Part shown: positions 32,769 to 39,717 of the stretch, in pieces | How the letters are laid out: the number at the start of each line of letters is the position of its first letter | Position numbering within the stretch: position 1 is the stretch's first letter | Assembly (NCBI GenBank): GCA_017883235.1 | Contig: JADGNY010000045.1 | Coordinates: forward strand, 1-46,915 | Length of the DNA stretch: 46,915 bases | Origin: Thermoanaerobaculia bacterium | GTDB lineage: Bacteria > Acidobacteriota > Thermoanaerobaculia > Gp7-AA8 | Direction of reading: 5' to 3' | Translations under genes and position numbers: made by a program | The notes under the pieces: model-generated | Seen by the model: the letters and a program-made list of their open reading frames with translations, nothing else | Databases searched by the model: none | Told to the model about the DNA's origin: nothing

Positions 32769-33392
32769 ATGTACTTCCCTGACACGCATTCCACCCGCCC
32801 GGGCCGCTTCCACCCTTCACCTCACGAGCGTAAGGAAGATGACGCGCGCGACCTCGAGCTTCTGCAGGCGCTGCAAGCAGGGCAGGAACAGGCCTTCTGG
32901 ACGCTTTGGATCAAGCACTCCAGGCGACTTCTCGCTGTTTGTCTTCGCGAGATGAACGGAAATCGCGTCGATGCCGAAGACGCGTTGCAGGAGGCGATGC
33001 TGCGAGCCTTCGAAAAGCTTCCGCATTTCGCGGCCGGGATCACCACTCCCGCATCGTGGCTGATCCGCATGACCTCCAATGTCTGCAAGGACGTCTATCG
33101 CGATCGTGCACGTCGTGCGCGGACGGTGGAGCGGATGGAGGTCCTGCAGAGCGAACGCGTGCAACTGCCCGAGGTACAACAAGTCGATCGCGGCTCTGAC
33201 GACTACGATCCCGTCGCCCTTGCCGCGCTCCTCCCCGATCGCCTGCGCGACGTCTTCGTCCTGCGAGTTCTTCAGCACGCGTCGTATCGCGACATCGCCG
33301 CCCGCCTCGGATTGACCTGCGTCACCGTCCGCAAACGCGTGCAACTATCGCGAGCAGCACTACGCGCCTGGCGTAACGGCAATGCCGCGTAG
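32769..33392 (+). CDS. ECF-type RNA polymerase sigma factor
   Basis: Protein of 207 aa. Region 2 is visible as ALQAGQEQAFWTLWIKHSRR, then DAEDALQEAMLRAFEKLPHF and ASWLIRMTSNVCKDVYRDRA, the -10 recognition helix. Region 4 has LPDRLRDVFVLRVLQHASYR, DIAARLGLTCVTVRKRVQLS, the -35 recognition HTH. The N-terminal 27 residues are polar and probably not part of the fold. No anti-sigma gene is adjacent. The next gene is preceded by the GGTAGGG-N16-ACTCTCC element, which could be its target promoter, or control could come through the nearby kinase. Confidence 0.92.
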   Translation: MYFPDTHSTRPGRFHPSPHERKEDDARDLELLQALQAGQEQAFWTLWIKHSRRLLAVCLREMNGNRVDAEDALQEAMLRAFEKLPHFAAGITTPASWLIRMTSNVCKDVYRDRARRARTVERMEVLQSERVQLPEVQQVDRGSDDYDPVALAALLPDRLRDVFVLRVLQHASYRDIAARLGLTCVTVRKRVQLSRAALRAWRNGNAA

Positions 33393-33424
33393 TTCGCGCG
33401 CGAGCCGCGGTTTTCATCCCTGGA

Positions 33425-33463
33425 GGTAGGGAACTGCCGCCGTCAGCACTCTCCTAACAGGAG
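33425..33463 (+). promoter_or_regulatory. GGTAGGG-N16-ACTCTCC hairpin element C
   Basis: GGTAGGG at 33425, ACTCTCC at 33448, hairpin CTCCT-AAC-AGGAG. It ends 30 bases upstream of the lipocalin-like start. The CTCTCCT strand could also pair with the gene's GAGGAGAG ribosome-binding region, so RNA-level control is possible. Confidence 0.65.
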
Positions 33464-33493
33464 CTTCCGTCCTGCTTCGAGAGGAGAGAGCAA

Positions 33494-33931
33494 ATGACCA
33501 AGAAGAAAGACTTTGGCCCCATCGTCGGCTCATGGCAGATGATCGAGGCGTGGGACATGAACGATCCGGGGAAGCCGGGGAAGTCGTATCCGTGGGGGAA
33601 TCCGCCGCTGGGGTACTGGGTGTATGACTCGGCGGGGAACGTATCGGTGCAGATCTCGATCAATCCGCCGCTGCCGATCGTCGACGCGGCGTGGTGGACC
33701 ATGGGCAAGACGGCGAACGACGACATGCTGGCCTCGTTCAACAACTACATGGCCTACTTCGGCACGTATACCGTCGACTACGAGAGCGGCATCGTCACCG
33801 CCAACGTCATCACGGACGTGCTGCGGCAATACACCGGGACGGCGCAGCCGCGTCCGTTCAAGATCGTGCGGGACGAGCTGTTGATCGGCGACGGCAAGAC
33901 GTATCTCCGGCGGTTCAAGCGCGTCGCATGA
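33494..33931 (+). CDS. Lipocalin-like domain protein
   Basis: A 145-aa protein with the Lipocalin_5-type pattern: GPIVGSWQMIEAWDMND (the N-terminal G-x-W of lipocalins), PLGYWVYDSAGNVSVQISIN, FNNYMAYFGTYTVDYESGIV and a final strand RDELLIGDGKTYLRRFKRV. The family forms an eight-stranded barrel that binds small hydrophobic ligands or has polyketide-like roles; the ligand is unknown. No signal peptide. The gene starts after a strong GAGGAGAG site and is preceded by regulatory element C, linking it to the kinase regulon. Confidence 0.85.
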   Translation: MTKKKDFGPIVGSWQMIEAWDMNDPGKPGKSYPWGNPPLGYWVYDSAGNVSVQISINPPLPIVDAAWWTMGKTANDDMLASFNNYMAYFGTYTVDYESGIVTANVITDVLRQYTGTAQPRPFKIVRDELLIGDGKTYLRRFKRVA

Positions 33932-33938
33932 GAGCTGA

Positions 33939-33979
33939 TGCAGGTGGGACCGGTGGTCGGGGCTGCCGGTCCTCCCTGC
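33939..33979 (+). terminator. Terminator after the lipocalin-like gene
   Basis: TGCAGGTGGGACCGG and CCGGTCCTCCCTGCA form a nearly perfect 15-bp stem with an 11-base loop, 8 bases after the stop. Confidence 0.7.
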
Positions 33980-33993
33980 ACGCCAATTCATCA

Positions 33994-34065
33994 GTGTAGT
34001 GGTGGCGTGCGTGAGGCAGAGGTGAGGTCGTCGCGTGCTCAGGATAATCGAACGCCGGTTGACTT
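33994..34065 (-). pseudogene. Uma2 gene 5'-end scar
   Basis: A 72-base segment about 85% identical to 27971-28041, the leader and first codons of the Uma2 gene (LPHARHHYT). The rest of the Uma2 gene is missing. It marks a duplication or recombination joint beside the second kinase copy. Confidence 0.75.
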
Positions 34066-34071
34066 CTTGTG

Positions 34072-34104
34072 AATACCACCAGACCGCTACCAATCACTTA
34101 CGCC
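34072..34104 (-). promoter_or_regulatory. Orphan FHA-gene leader
   Basis: Same conserved sequence as upstream of both FHA genes (AATACCACCAGA, CTACC, TCACTTACG in forward reading), but the FHA gene is absent here and replaced by the Uma2 scar. It indicates a third, deleted or relocated module. Confidence 0.6.
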
Positions 34105-34179
34105 TTTTGCCGCTCGAAGAACGATGTTGCTCAACGAAGTCCAATGAACGCGCAACCGAATCAGCGCCCGACATATGCA

Positions 34180-34219
34180 GGTAGGGATTTTGCCCGGCGG
34201 CGACTCTCCTTAGTGAGAG
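34180..34219 (+). promoter_or_regulatory. GGTAGGG-N16-ACTCTCC hairpin element B
   Basis: GGTAGGG at 34180, ACTCTCC at 34203, hairpin CTCTC-CTTAGT-GAGAG. It lies 48 bases upstream of the second kinase start. Confidence 0.65.
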
Positions 34220-34266
34220 GTCGGCTTCGTCCGGTAGCACTTCCGCGACGTTCGAGCCGCGTTCTG

Positions 34267-34843
<577 letters not shown>

Positions 34844-34857
<14 letters not shown>

Positions 34858-35920
34858 AACGCCAAACGTTGCGCAGTATGAGGGGTCTGACTGGGCAAAC
34901 TTTGTCAGAACGGTACCCAACTGTACGGCCGCCATCGCCAAACGGTTGGCTTTGCAGGATCCTTCAGTTAGTTACTTTTTCTTCTGCAGGGAGCCGATGA
35001 TTCTGACCAATGGGCGCAGCTTCAGCCCCGGTGACGCCGTCTTTTTCAACGGCACGCAGAAACCGTGGTTCGGCTCTGCCCCGCAGTGTGACAGCTACCA
35101 GCGTTTGTGCGTGACCGTTGGTTACGTCGGCGCAACCGCGAGCGACGTAAGTGCTGCTTCGGCCCTGACCTACAATAACAAACCCGCACTCGACGTCATC
35201 ATCTTCACGGCCAACCTGAACCTGCAGAGCACGGGAACGCCTGATGGAACTTGGTGGATGGATCCAAGCGCGCCGGGACCGACCATGTGGCGTGCCAATC
35301 CCGATTTGAAGGCGCTTCTCGAGTCGGACGCAGTACAGGCGGCTCAGGACAAGGGAATTGCCGTTGTTCTCTGTGGACTGAATAACCACGACACATCTGG
35401 CTGGTCTGAGTTTGCGACCGACACCGATGCCGGGCAGTTCGCTGCACAGTGCGCGCACGTCCTCGAGCAGTACGGGCTGGACGGAATCGACATCGATGAC
35501 GAGTATTCAGCCGGCCAGCCGATCCAGGACTCATTGGCGATGGTCAGCTACTTCGTGCGCAAAGCCATCGGCGGCGCTTCGTTCTCGAAGGCGCTATTTA
35601 CCGATGTGCAGTACTTCTCACCCAAGTACAACGGAACGACACTCGGAGAGAACCTGACGTGGGGGTGGACAATGTCGTATTGGGCCTCCCCCAGCCAGCA
35701 ATTGGCGCCTTACGATGGGCTGATGGCGAACGATCACTTGCTGTGCGGGTTCAAAGCCGGTTCCGATTTTTATCAGCCAACGCAAGATGACATCACCTGG
35801 ATGCGTGACAAGGGCTACGCCGGCGTCATGGTCTACCAGCCGGCCGGCGATGGAGTTGCGCTCCTGAATACATTGCTGTCGTACTGGGCCTCTGCCGTAG
35901 TGCCTCCTGCCACACAGTAG
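34844..35920 (+). CDS. GH18 family glycosidase, endo-beta-N-acetylglucosaminidase-like
   Basis: Protein of 358 aa. The GH18 active-site motif is GLDGIDIDDEYS, with DGIDIDDE at residues 213-220; Glu220 is the predicted acid. The barrel strands LDVIIFTANLNL, GIAVVLCGLNN, ALFTDVQYFSP, WGWTMSYWA and GYAGVMVYQPAGDG fit the endoglycosidase F/H-like branch, which cleaves the GlcNAc-GlcNAc core of N-glycans, better than classical chitinases. Residues 1-85 form an extra domain of unknown type (YEGSDWANFVRT, SFSPGDAVFFNG). No signal peptide. AGGAG precedes ATG 34844. A terminator follows. Confidence 0.85.
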
Positions 35921-35981
35921 GTGGAGGGCCTGGACGGTATTGCAACATTCCGGCTTACGGACTGGCCGGATCGAAAACCTT

Positions 35982-36018
35982 GAAGGTGCGAGTTGCCTTG
36001 GCGGCGGCTCGCACCTTC
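35982..36018 (+). terminator. Terminator after the GH18 gene
   Basis: Perfect 11-bp stem GAAGGTGCGAG / CTCGCACCTTC with a 15-base loop, 61 bases after the stop. The rest of 35921-36224 repeats the sequence that follows the first FHA gene (28757-28863) and has no gene. Confidence 0.75.
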
Positions 36019-36224
36019 TTCGAGGAAAGATCGTACCGCTGGCAGTCCGAGGCGATCACTCAGGCGATGGGACGCTTCCGCTTCGCGTTGTCGTTCCAGA
36101 TGGACCGACAGCCGTCGTGCGCTCTTGTGACGCAGACAACACGGCGGATTCGGCTTTGTGAACGCGCGCCGGGCACTCACTAACCGACGGTTTCCGTCGA
36201 CGTGTCTTTCCCGAGGCGCGAGAG

Positions 36225-36818
36225 TTAGACGACGACCTCGCCAATGGTGATGCGGCAGACATCGAACAAATCGACCTGGGAGTCGATTCGGGTCGTCTCG
36301 AAGAACGTGCCGTTCTTGCTGGCGAGGTCTTTGAGTCGAAGCTCGTAGCGGGATACGGTCAGCTGGGCGTGCTCGCGCGAAACGGAAGGAGCATCGATGA
36401 CGACCGCACAGCCGGGGGCGCGTCCGATGTTGTGGATTCCGGCAGGAAGGCGGACCTCTCCCCCCGGCCACCTCAACGTAACCGGTAGGGTGGAGGCGAT
36501 CCCCTCATCGATCCGCACACTGCCGGCGAAGGCGTATCCGTACCCAAAGGCGGTACGGATGGCGTCGCCACGGCCGCCCCGTTGCGCGAGCGCGGTGCGG
36601 ATCTCGAGCACCAGCGTCTTCAGGTTCGCCTCCTCGACGATTCCGCCCGACCAGACATGGTCCAGCAGTTCACGTTTGCTCACCGCTTTCGGGTACTGGC
36701 CCAGCAGAAACTCCAGCAGGCGAAAGGCGCGGGATGTGAGATGCACCGGCTCATCGCCGCGGCTAAGCAGCTTCTGTTCGGAATCGAGGCAGAAACGTTC
36801 AAAGTAGAAGCGGGGCAT
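36225..36818 (-). CDS. Winged-helix / FHA fusion regulator (copy 2, shortened)
   Basis: Protein of 197 aa about 85-90% identical to the FHA regulator at 28864. The winged helix (HLTSRAFRLLEFLLGQYPKA, SKRELLDHVWSGG) and FHA residues (IGRAPG, SVSREH, SKNGTF) are intact. A stop codon at 36225 replaces the Glu codon of copy 1, removing the last 15 residues (still readable downstream as LSRLGKDTSTETVG), which lie outside the FHA core. It probably remains functional. Unlike copy 1 it has no kinase gene divergent from it. Confidence 0.9.
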   Translation of the reverse strand: MPRFYFERFCLDSEQKLLSRGDEPVHLTSRAFRLLEFLLGQYPKAVSKRELLDHVWSGGIVEEANLKTLVLEIRTALAQRGGRGDAIRTAFGYGYAFAGSVRIDEGIASTLPVTLRWPGGEVRLPAGIHNIGRAPGCAVVIDAPSVSREHAQLTVSRYELRLKDLASKNGTFFETTRIDSQVDLFDVCRITIGEVVV

Positions 36819-36820
36819 GG

Positions 36821-36853
36821 AATCCCACCAGATTTCTACCGGTCACTTACGCC
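36821..36853 (-). promoter_or_regulatory. Conserved leader of the FHA regulator gene, copy 2
   Basis: Matches 29504-29535 and 34072-34104: CCACCAGATTTCTACC followed by GTCACTTACG in forward reading. Confidence 0.6.
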
Positions 36854-36921
36854 GCCATGAGCGGCACACCGCGCTTGGCGTAACGGAATGCCGCGTATTC
36901 CCAATCCCGCCGAACTTCCCC

Positions 36922-37320
36922 TCACCGCGCCCTGTACTTTCCGAATGCGGGCTTTGCCACACGGCCGTCATGGGCCATTCGGGAAAGGTGAGTGCGGATG
37001 GCGGAGTGGCCGCGGCGGCCGGTCATCTGGAGCAGGCCGGCGATCTCCAGGGCGGTGAATACCCTTCCGGGGCTCTGGTTGATGACGTGGAGGATCGCCG
37101 CGCTGAGAGCCATCGGTTCGCTCTGCGCCGGCTGGACGGCGGTGGGGAGGTCGGCCGGTGAGACGGCGCCGATCGCGGCAAGGGCGATCTGTTTCATGCG
37201 CTCGGCGATCTGTCCCTCGATCCTCACACGCTCGCCGTCGAGCTGAGCGAGGCGATGACGGAGCTGTGTCACCTCGCGCGCGAGGATCACTACCCGATCA
37301 AGCCCGTCTGCCGTACTCAT
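36922..37320 (-). CDS. Coiled-coil / winged-helix protein of unknown function
   Basis: A 132-aa protein. Residues 8-50 form a coiled coil (VILAREVTQLRHRLAQLDGE, RIEGQIAERMKQIAL). After an Ala/Pro linker, residues 70-130 look like a winged-helix domain (ALSAAILHVINQSPGRVFTA, LEIAGLLQMTG, SAIRTHLSRMAHDGRV). It may be a small DNA-binding regulator. Its start lies 7 bases from the second 21-nt repeat array, so the array forms its upstream region. Confidence 0.65.
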   Translation of the reverse strand: MSTADGLDRVVILAREVTQLRHRLAQLDGERVRIEGQIAERMKQIALAAIGAVSPADLPTAVQPAQSEPMALSAAILHVINQSPGRVFTALEIAGLLQMTGRRGHSAIRTHLSRMAHDGRVAKPAFGKYRAR

Positions 37321-37326
37321 CGCGTT

Positions 37327-37683
37327 AGTATGACACAGTCGTTCCTTAGGATGACCGACTGGATCGCTCGAATGACAGAGTCATACGGATGATTGAAACA
37401 CATGTTCCTTCGCATGACACACCGTTTGGCTTGTATGAATCACTCGTTCATTCACGTGATACACTCGCCGATTCACATGAGGCACTGTTTCATTTCCATG
37501 ACACAGCCTTTCATTCTCATGAAGCACTTTATCAATCGAATGACACACCAGTTCATTCATGTGAAGCACTCCTTCAACCGCATGAAACAGTGTATCGTTC
37601 GCATGTAACAGTGTTTCTTTCGAATGAATCACTTCTACGTTCGTTTGACACAGTTTCTTCTTCGCGTGACGCAGTCGGCTGTT
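37327..37683. repeat. Array of degenerate 21-nt units (array 2)
   Basis: Exactly 17 contiguous units of 21 bases. The consensus is cgcATGAcaCAcnntTTCntt; examples are CGCATGACACACCGTTTGGC, CCATGACACAGCCTTTCATT and CGCATGTAACAGTGTTTCTT. There are no spacers, so it is not a CRISPR array. As in array 1, all frames keep a 7-residue period (for example MTHQFIH, VKHSFNR, MKQCIVR forward; LLHANDT, VLHMNEL reverse). No ribosome-binding site or known product. The unit sequence differs from array 1, but period and layout match. Confidence 0.85.
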
Positions 37684-37706
37684 TGCGCGATGGCTGATCC
37701 GATGAT

Positions 37707-38052
37707 TCAGCCTCCAATCGCGCGCACGAACATGTAGGCGCCGAGCGCAAGGATGAGCACTCCAACGCCCGGCGAAACACGTTCTCAGGGATGAGCCGGA
37801 GAAGTTTCACCCCTACGAACGTTCCGGCCAGCACACCGGCCGTCGCGAGGATCATCGGCATCCACGCGGCGGCCATCTCGTGGTGTTGCCTGGCGATGTA
37901 GACAGGCATCCGCGCTCCATCGACGACGAGAGCGATCGCCGTCGCCGTGGCGACAAACGATTCCTTTTCGATATCGAAGCCGAGGAGCGCGGCCGAACGG
38001 ATCCCGCCCTGATTGCCGACCAGGCCGGAGAGTCCGCCGGCAAACCCTATCG
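37707..38052 (-). pseudogene. Fragment of a TauE/SafE-type membrane transporter
   Basis: The reverse frame carries the second half of a TauE/SafE (sulfite/organosulfonate exporter) protein: ISIGFAGGLSGLVGNQGGIR, SAALLGFDIEKESFVATAT and GTFVGVKLLRLIPENVFRR. A frameshift follows, after which the next frame gives the C-terminal helix GVLILALGAYMFVRAIGG ending at 37707. The N-terminal half is absent; another gene begins there. Confidence 0.8.
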
Positions 38053-38277
38053 AAATTTCCGCACCAGCCGCTCCAGCGGCGACCGCCGAGATTCCATCAC
38101 CAAGCGCGCCGCCGGAATCGTCGTGGCCGCGCCGACGAGCGCAAGCGTCAGCCCGGCATTGCGCCTCGTACGTTTGTTCAGCCCCCGACTGGCAAGCAGA
38201 GCAACGCCCGCTCCCATCATCGCCCGGGTGCTCACGATGAAGAAAAGCTTTGGCAGAGTCAGAGATCGTCGGTTCAT
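38047..38277 (-). CDS. Small inner-membrane protein
   Basis: A 76-aa protein starting at ATG 38277 with AGGAG about 10 bases upstream. Two hydrophobic helices (LFFIVSTRAMMGAGVALLAS and RNAGLTLALVGAATTIPAAR) flank a basic loop (RGLNKRTR); the C-terminus is basic (LERLVRKFR). It resembles small uncharacterised two-helix proteins, without known function. Its 3' end overlaps the TauE/SafE fragment by a few bases. Confidence 0.65.
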   Translation of the reverse strand: MNRRSLTLPKLFFIVSTRAMMGAGVALLASRGLNKRTRRNAGLTLALVGAATTIPAARLVMESRRSPLERLVRKFR

Positions 38278-38344
38278 GATGGTGTTCTCCTGGAGATTTG
38301 CCTGCAATTCGCATGACGAATCGCTACGGGCCGAGCACGGCAGC

Positions 38345-39463
38345 GTAGAGCCGGCGATAGCGCTCTCCGCCGACGCGACACTCCCGGGTTACCGCACCGC
38401 CAATGTCGACGTCTCGGTGGCACCAGAAGAAGATAAGCAGGTCAGTGCCATTGAGCTCGTCCCAGGAGACGCGATCCATGGCCACGTACGCGATGCTTCA
38501 TCGGGGGCGTCTATAACCGGCGCCCTCGTGAAAATCATCGATCCACTCGGTGCTGGTGAGGCCACGAGCGACGACGCCGGTGCGTTCTCACTGACGGCAG
38601 ACGCGACGGCGGCGATGACACTCGAGGCCAGCGCCTCCGGCTTCGCCACGGTTCGGCAGATCCGAACCGGACTCTCGTCAACGGCCGACGATCTCATCAT
38701 TGATCTGCCTCGGCCCGGCAGGCTGGAAGTCGTCGTGTGGGATGAAGAGGCAGACCAGGCCTGCACCGGTTGCACAGTGCACACGAGATTGAATGGCGCG
38801 ATGCGGAGCGAACAAACGGACGCTGCCGGTTTGGCCGTGTTCAGCGACGCTGCCCCTGGCGAATACCAGGTAACGCGTGAGTTTGCACGCGCGGGCGCCT
38901 CATCCGTCCACGTTTCCGGCGGCGGCGTGTGGCGCTCGGCCGTGGTGAAGTCAGGGGAAACGACAAGGGTGCGGATCGGCGAACCCGCCACGCCCATCAC
39001 CGTGACGCTAACACCACCCGTGCCGCCGTCGTGGCGGTTACGAGCGGTCTGCCCCCCGCTCGTCAGCTACGCCAACGCGGATGCCGCCGGAGCGTACGTC
39101 GTGCGCAAGCGCGACAGCGCATGCAGGATCTCACTGGTCGATGAAACACGCGCGACGTACATCGGAACCATTCCGGAGGAATTCCACGAGTCGAGTTTCG
39201 CCATTCCGCTTGCGTCGGGAGTCGTGACGGCGACATTCACCGACAGCCATGGGCCCCTCGCCGGAGCCAATGTGCAACTCACGTCAGCGACAGGCCAGAT
39301 CGCGGCCACGGCAATCACCATGTCGAACGGCTCCGTCGAGATCCCGTTCGTAAGCCCTGGAACCTATCTGATTGCATCGCCCGGAATCGGGGAAAGCCGC
39401 ACCATCTCCGTCGCAGCGGGTGGTAGAACCAACGCCGGCACGATTTCGGTCGCCAGACCGTAG
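38345..39463 (+). pseudogene. 5'-truncated carboxypeptidase-regulatory-like / Ig-like repeat protein
   Basis: The open frame enters in the middle of a beta domain (ATLPGYRTANVDVSVAPEED) and runs for about 370 residues. It contains a CarboxypepD-regulatory-like module (GDAIHGHVRDASSGASITGA, VKIIDPLGAGEATSDDAGAF), more beta-sandwich repeats (RLEVVVWDEEADQACTGCTV) and a final one (FTDSHGPLAGANVQLTSATG). No start codon, signal peptide or ribosome-binding site precedes it; upstream is the start of an unrelated reverse gene. It is probably the 3' part of a large secreted protein gene. Confidence 0.7.
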
Positions 39464-39469
39464 AAAACG

Positions 39470-39547
39470 GGAGTCGGGGGTCGGGAGTCGGGGGTCGGAG
39501 ATGTAACGCCTTTGACTCCGACCCCCGACCCCCGACCCCCGACTCCC
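39470..39547. repeat. G-rich inverted repeat (GGAGTCGGGGGTCGG type)
   Basis: Tandem GGAGTCGGGGGTCGG words (39470-39502) face tandem CCGACCCCCGACCCCCGACTCC words (from about 39514), separated by about 14 bases. It can fold as a very stable hairpin, and the G-strand has runs suited to a G-quadruplex. It ends the preceding gene fragment. The remaining 170 bases before the histidine kinase hold nothing recognised. Confidence 0.8.
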
Positions 39548-39717
39548 CCCGGTTCCTCCAAATATCCGCGCTCCAAATTCGCTTGGTTGGAGATCTAAGG
39601 CATCATGCCCGCGACGATTCAACCAACCGGACGTTTATGTTCAATGGTTTAGATCGATTTCTGCAACGGCACCCCTGTTGAATCGCCTAAACGCGCGTCA
39701 CGTCCGTCTTTTCTCTC

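Noticed and set aside
37393-37608. His/Met-rich 71-aa protein in array 2
   Set aside because: It is an open frame forced by the 21-base period; all frames are similarly open and no ribosome-binding site is present.
37327-37683. CRISPR-like array
   Set aside because: Units are contiguous, degenerate and without unique spacers, and no cas genes are present.
37880-38340. N-terminal half of a 527-aa forward protein
   Set aside because: Antisense to the TauE/SafE fragment and the small membrane protein; only the part after about 38345 has a domain signature.
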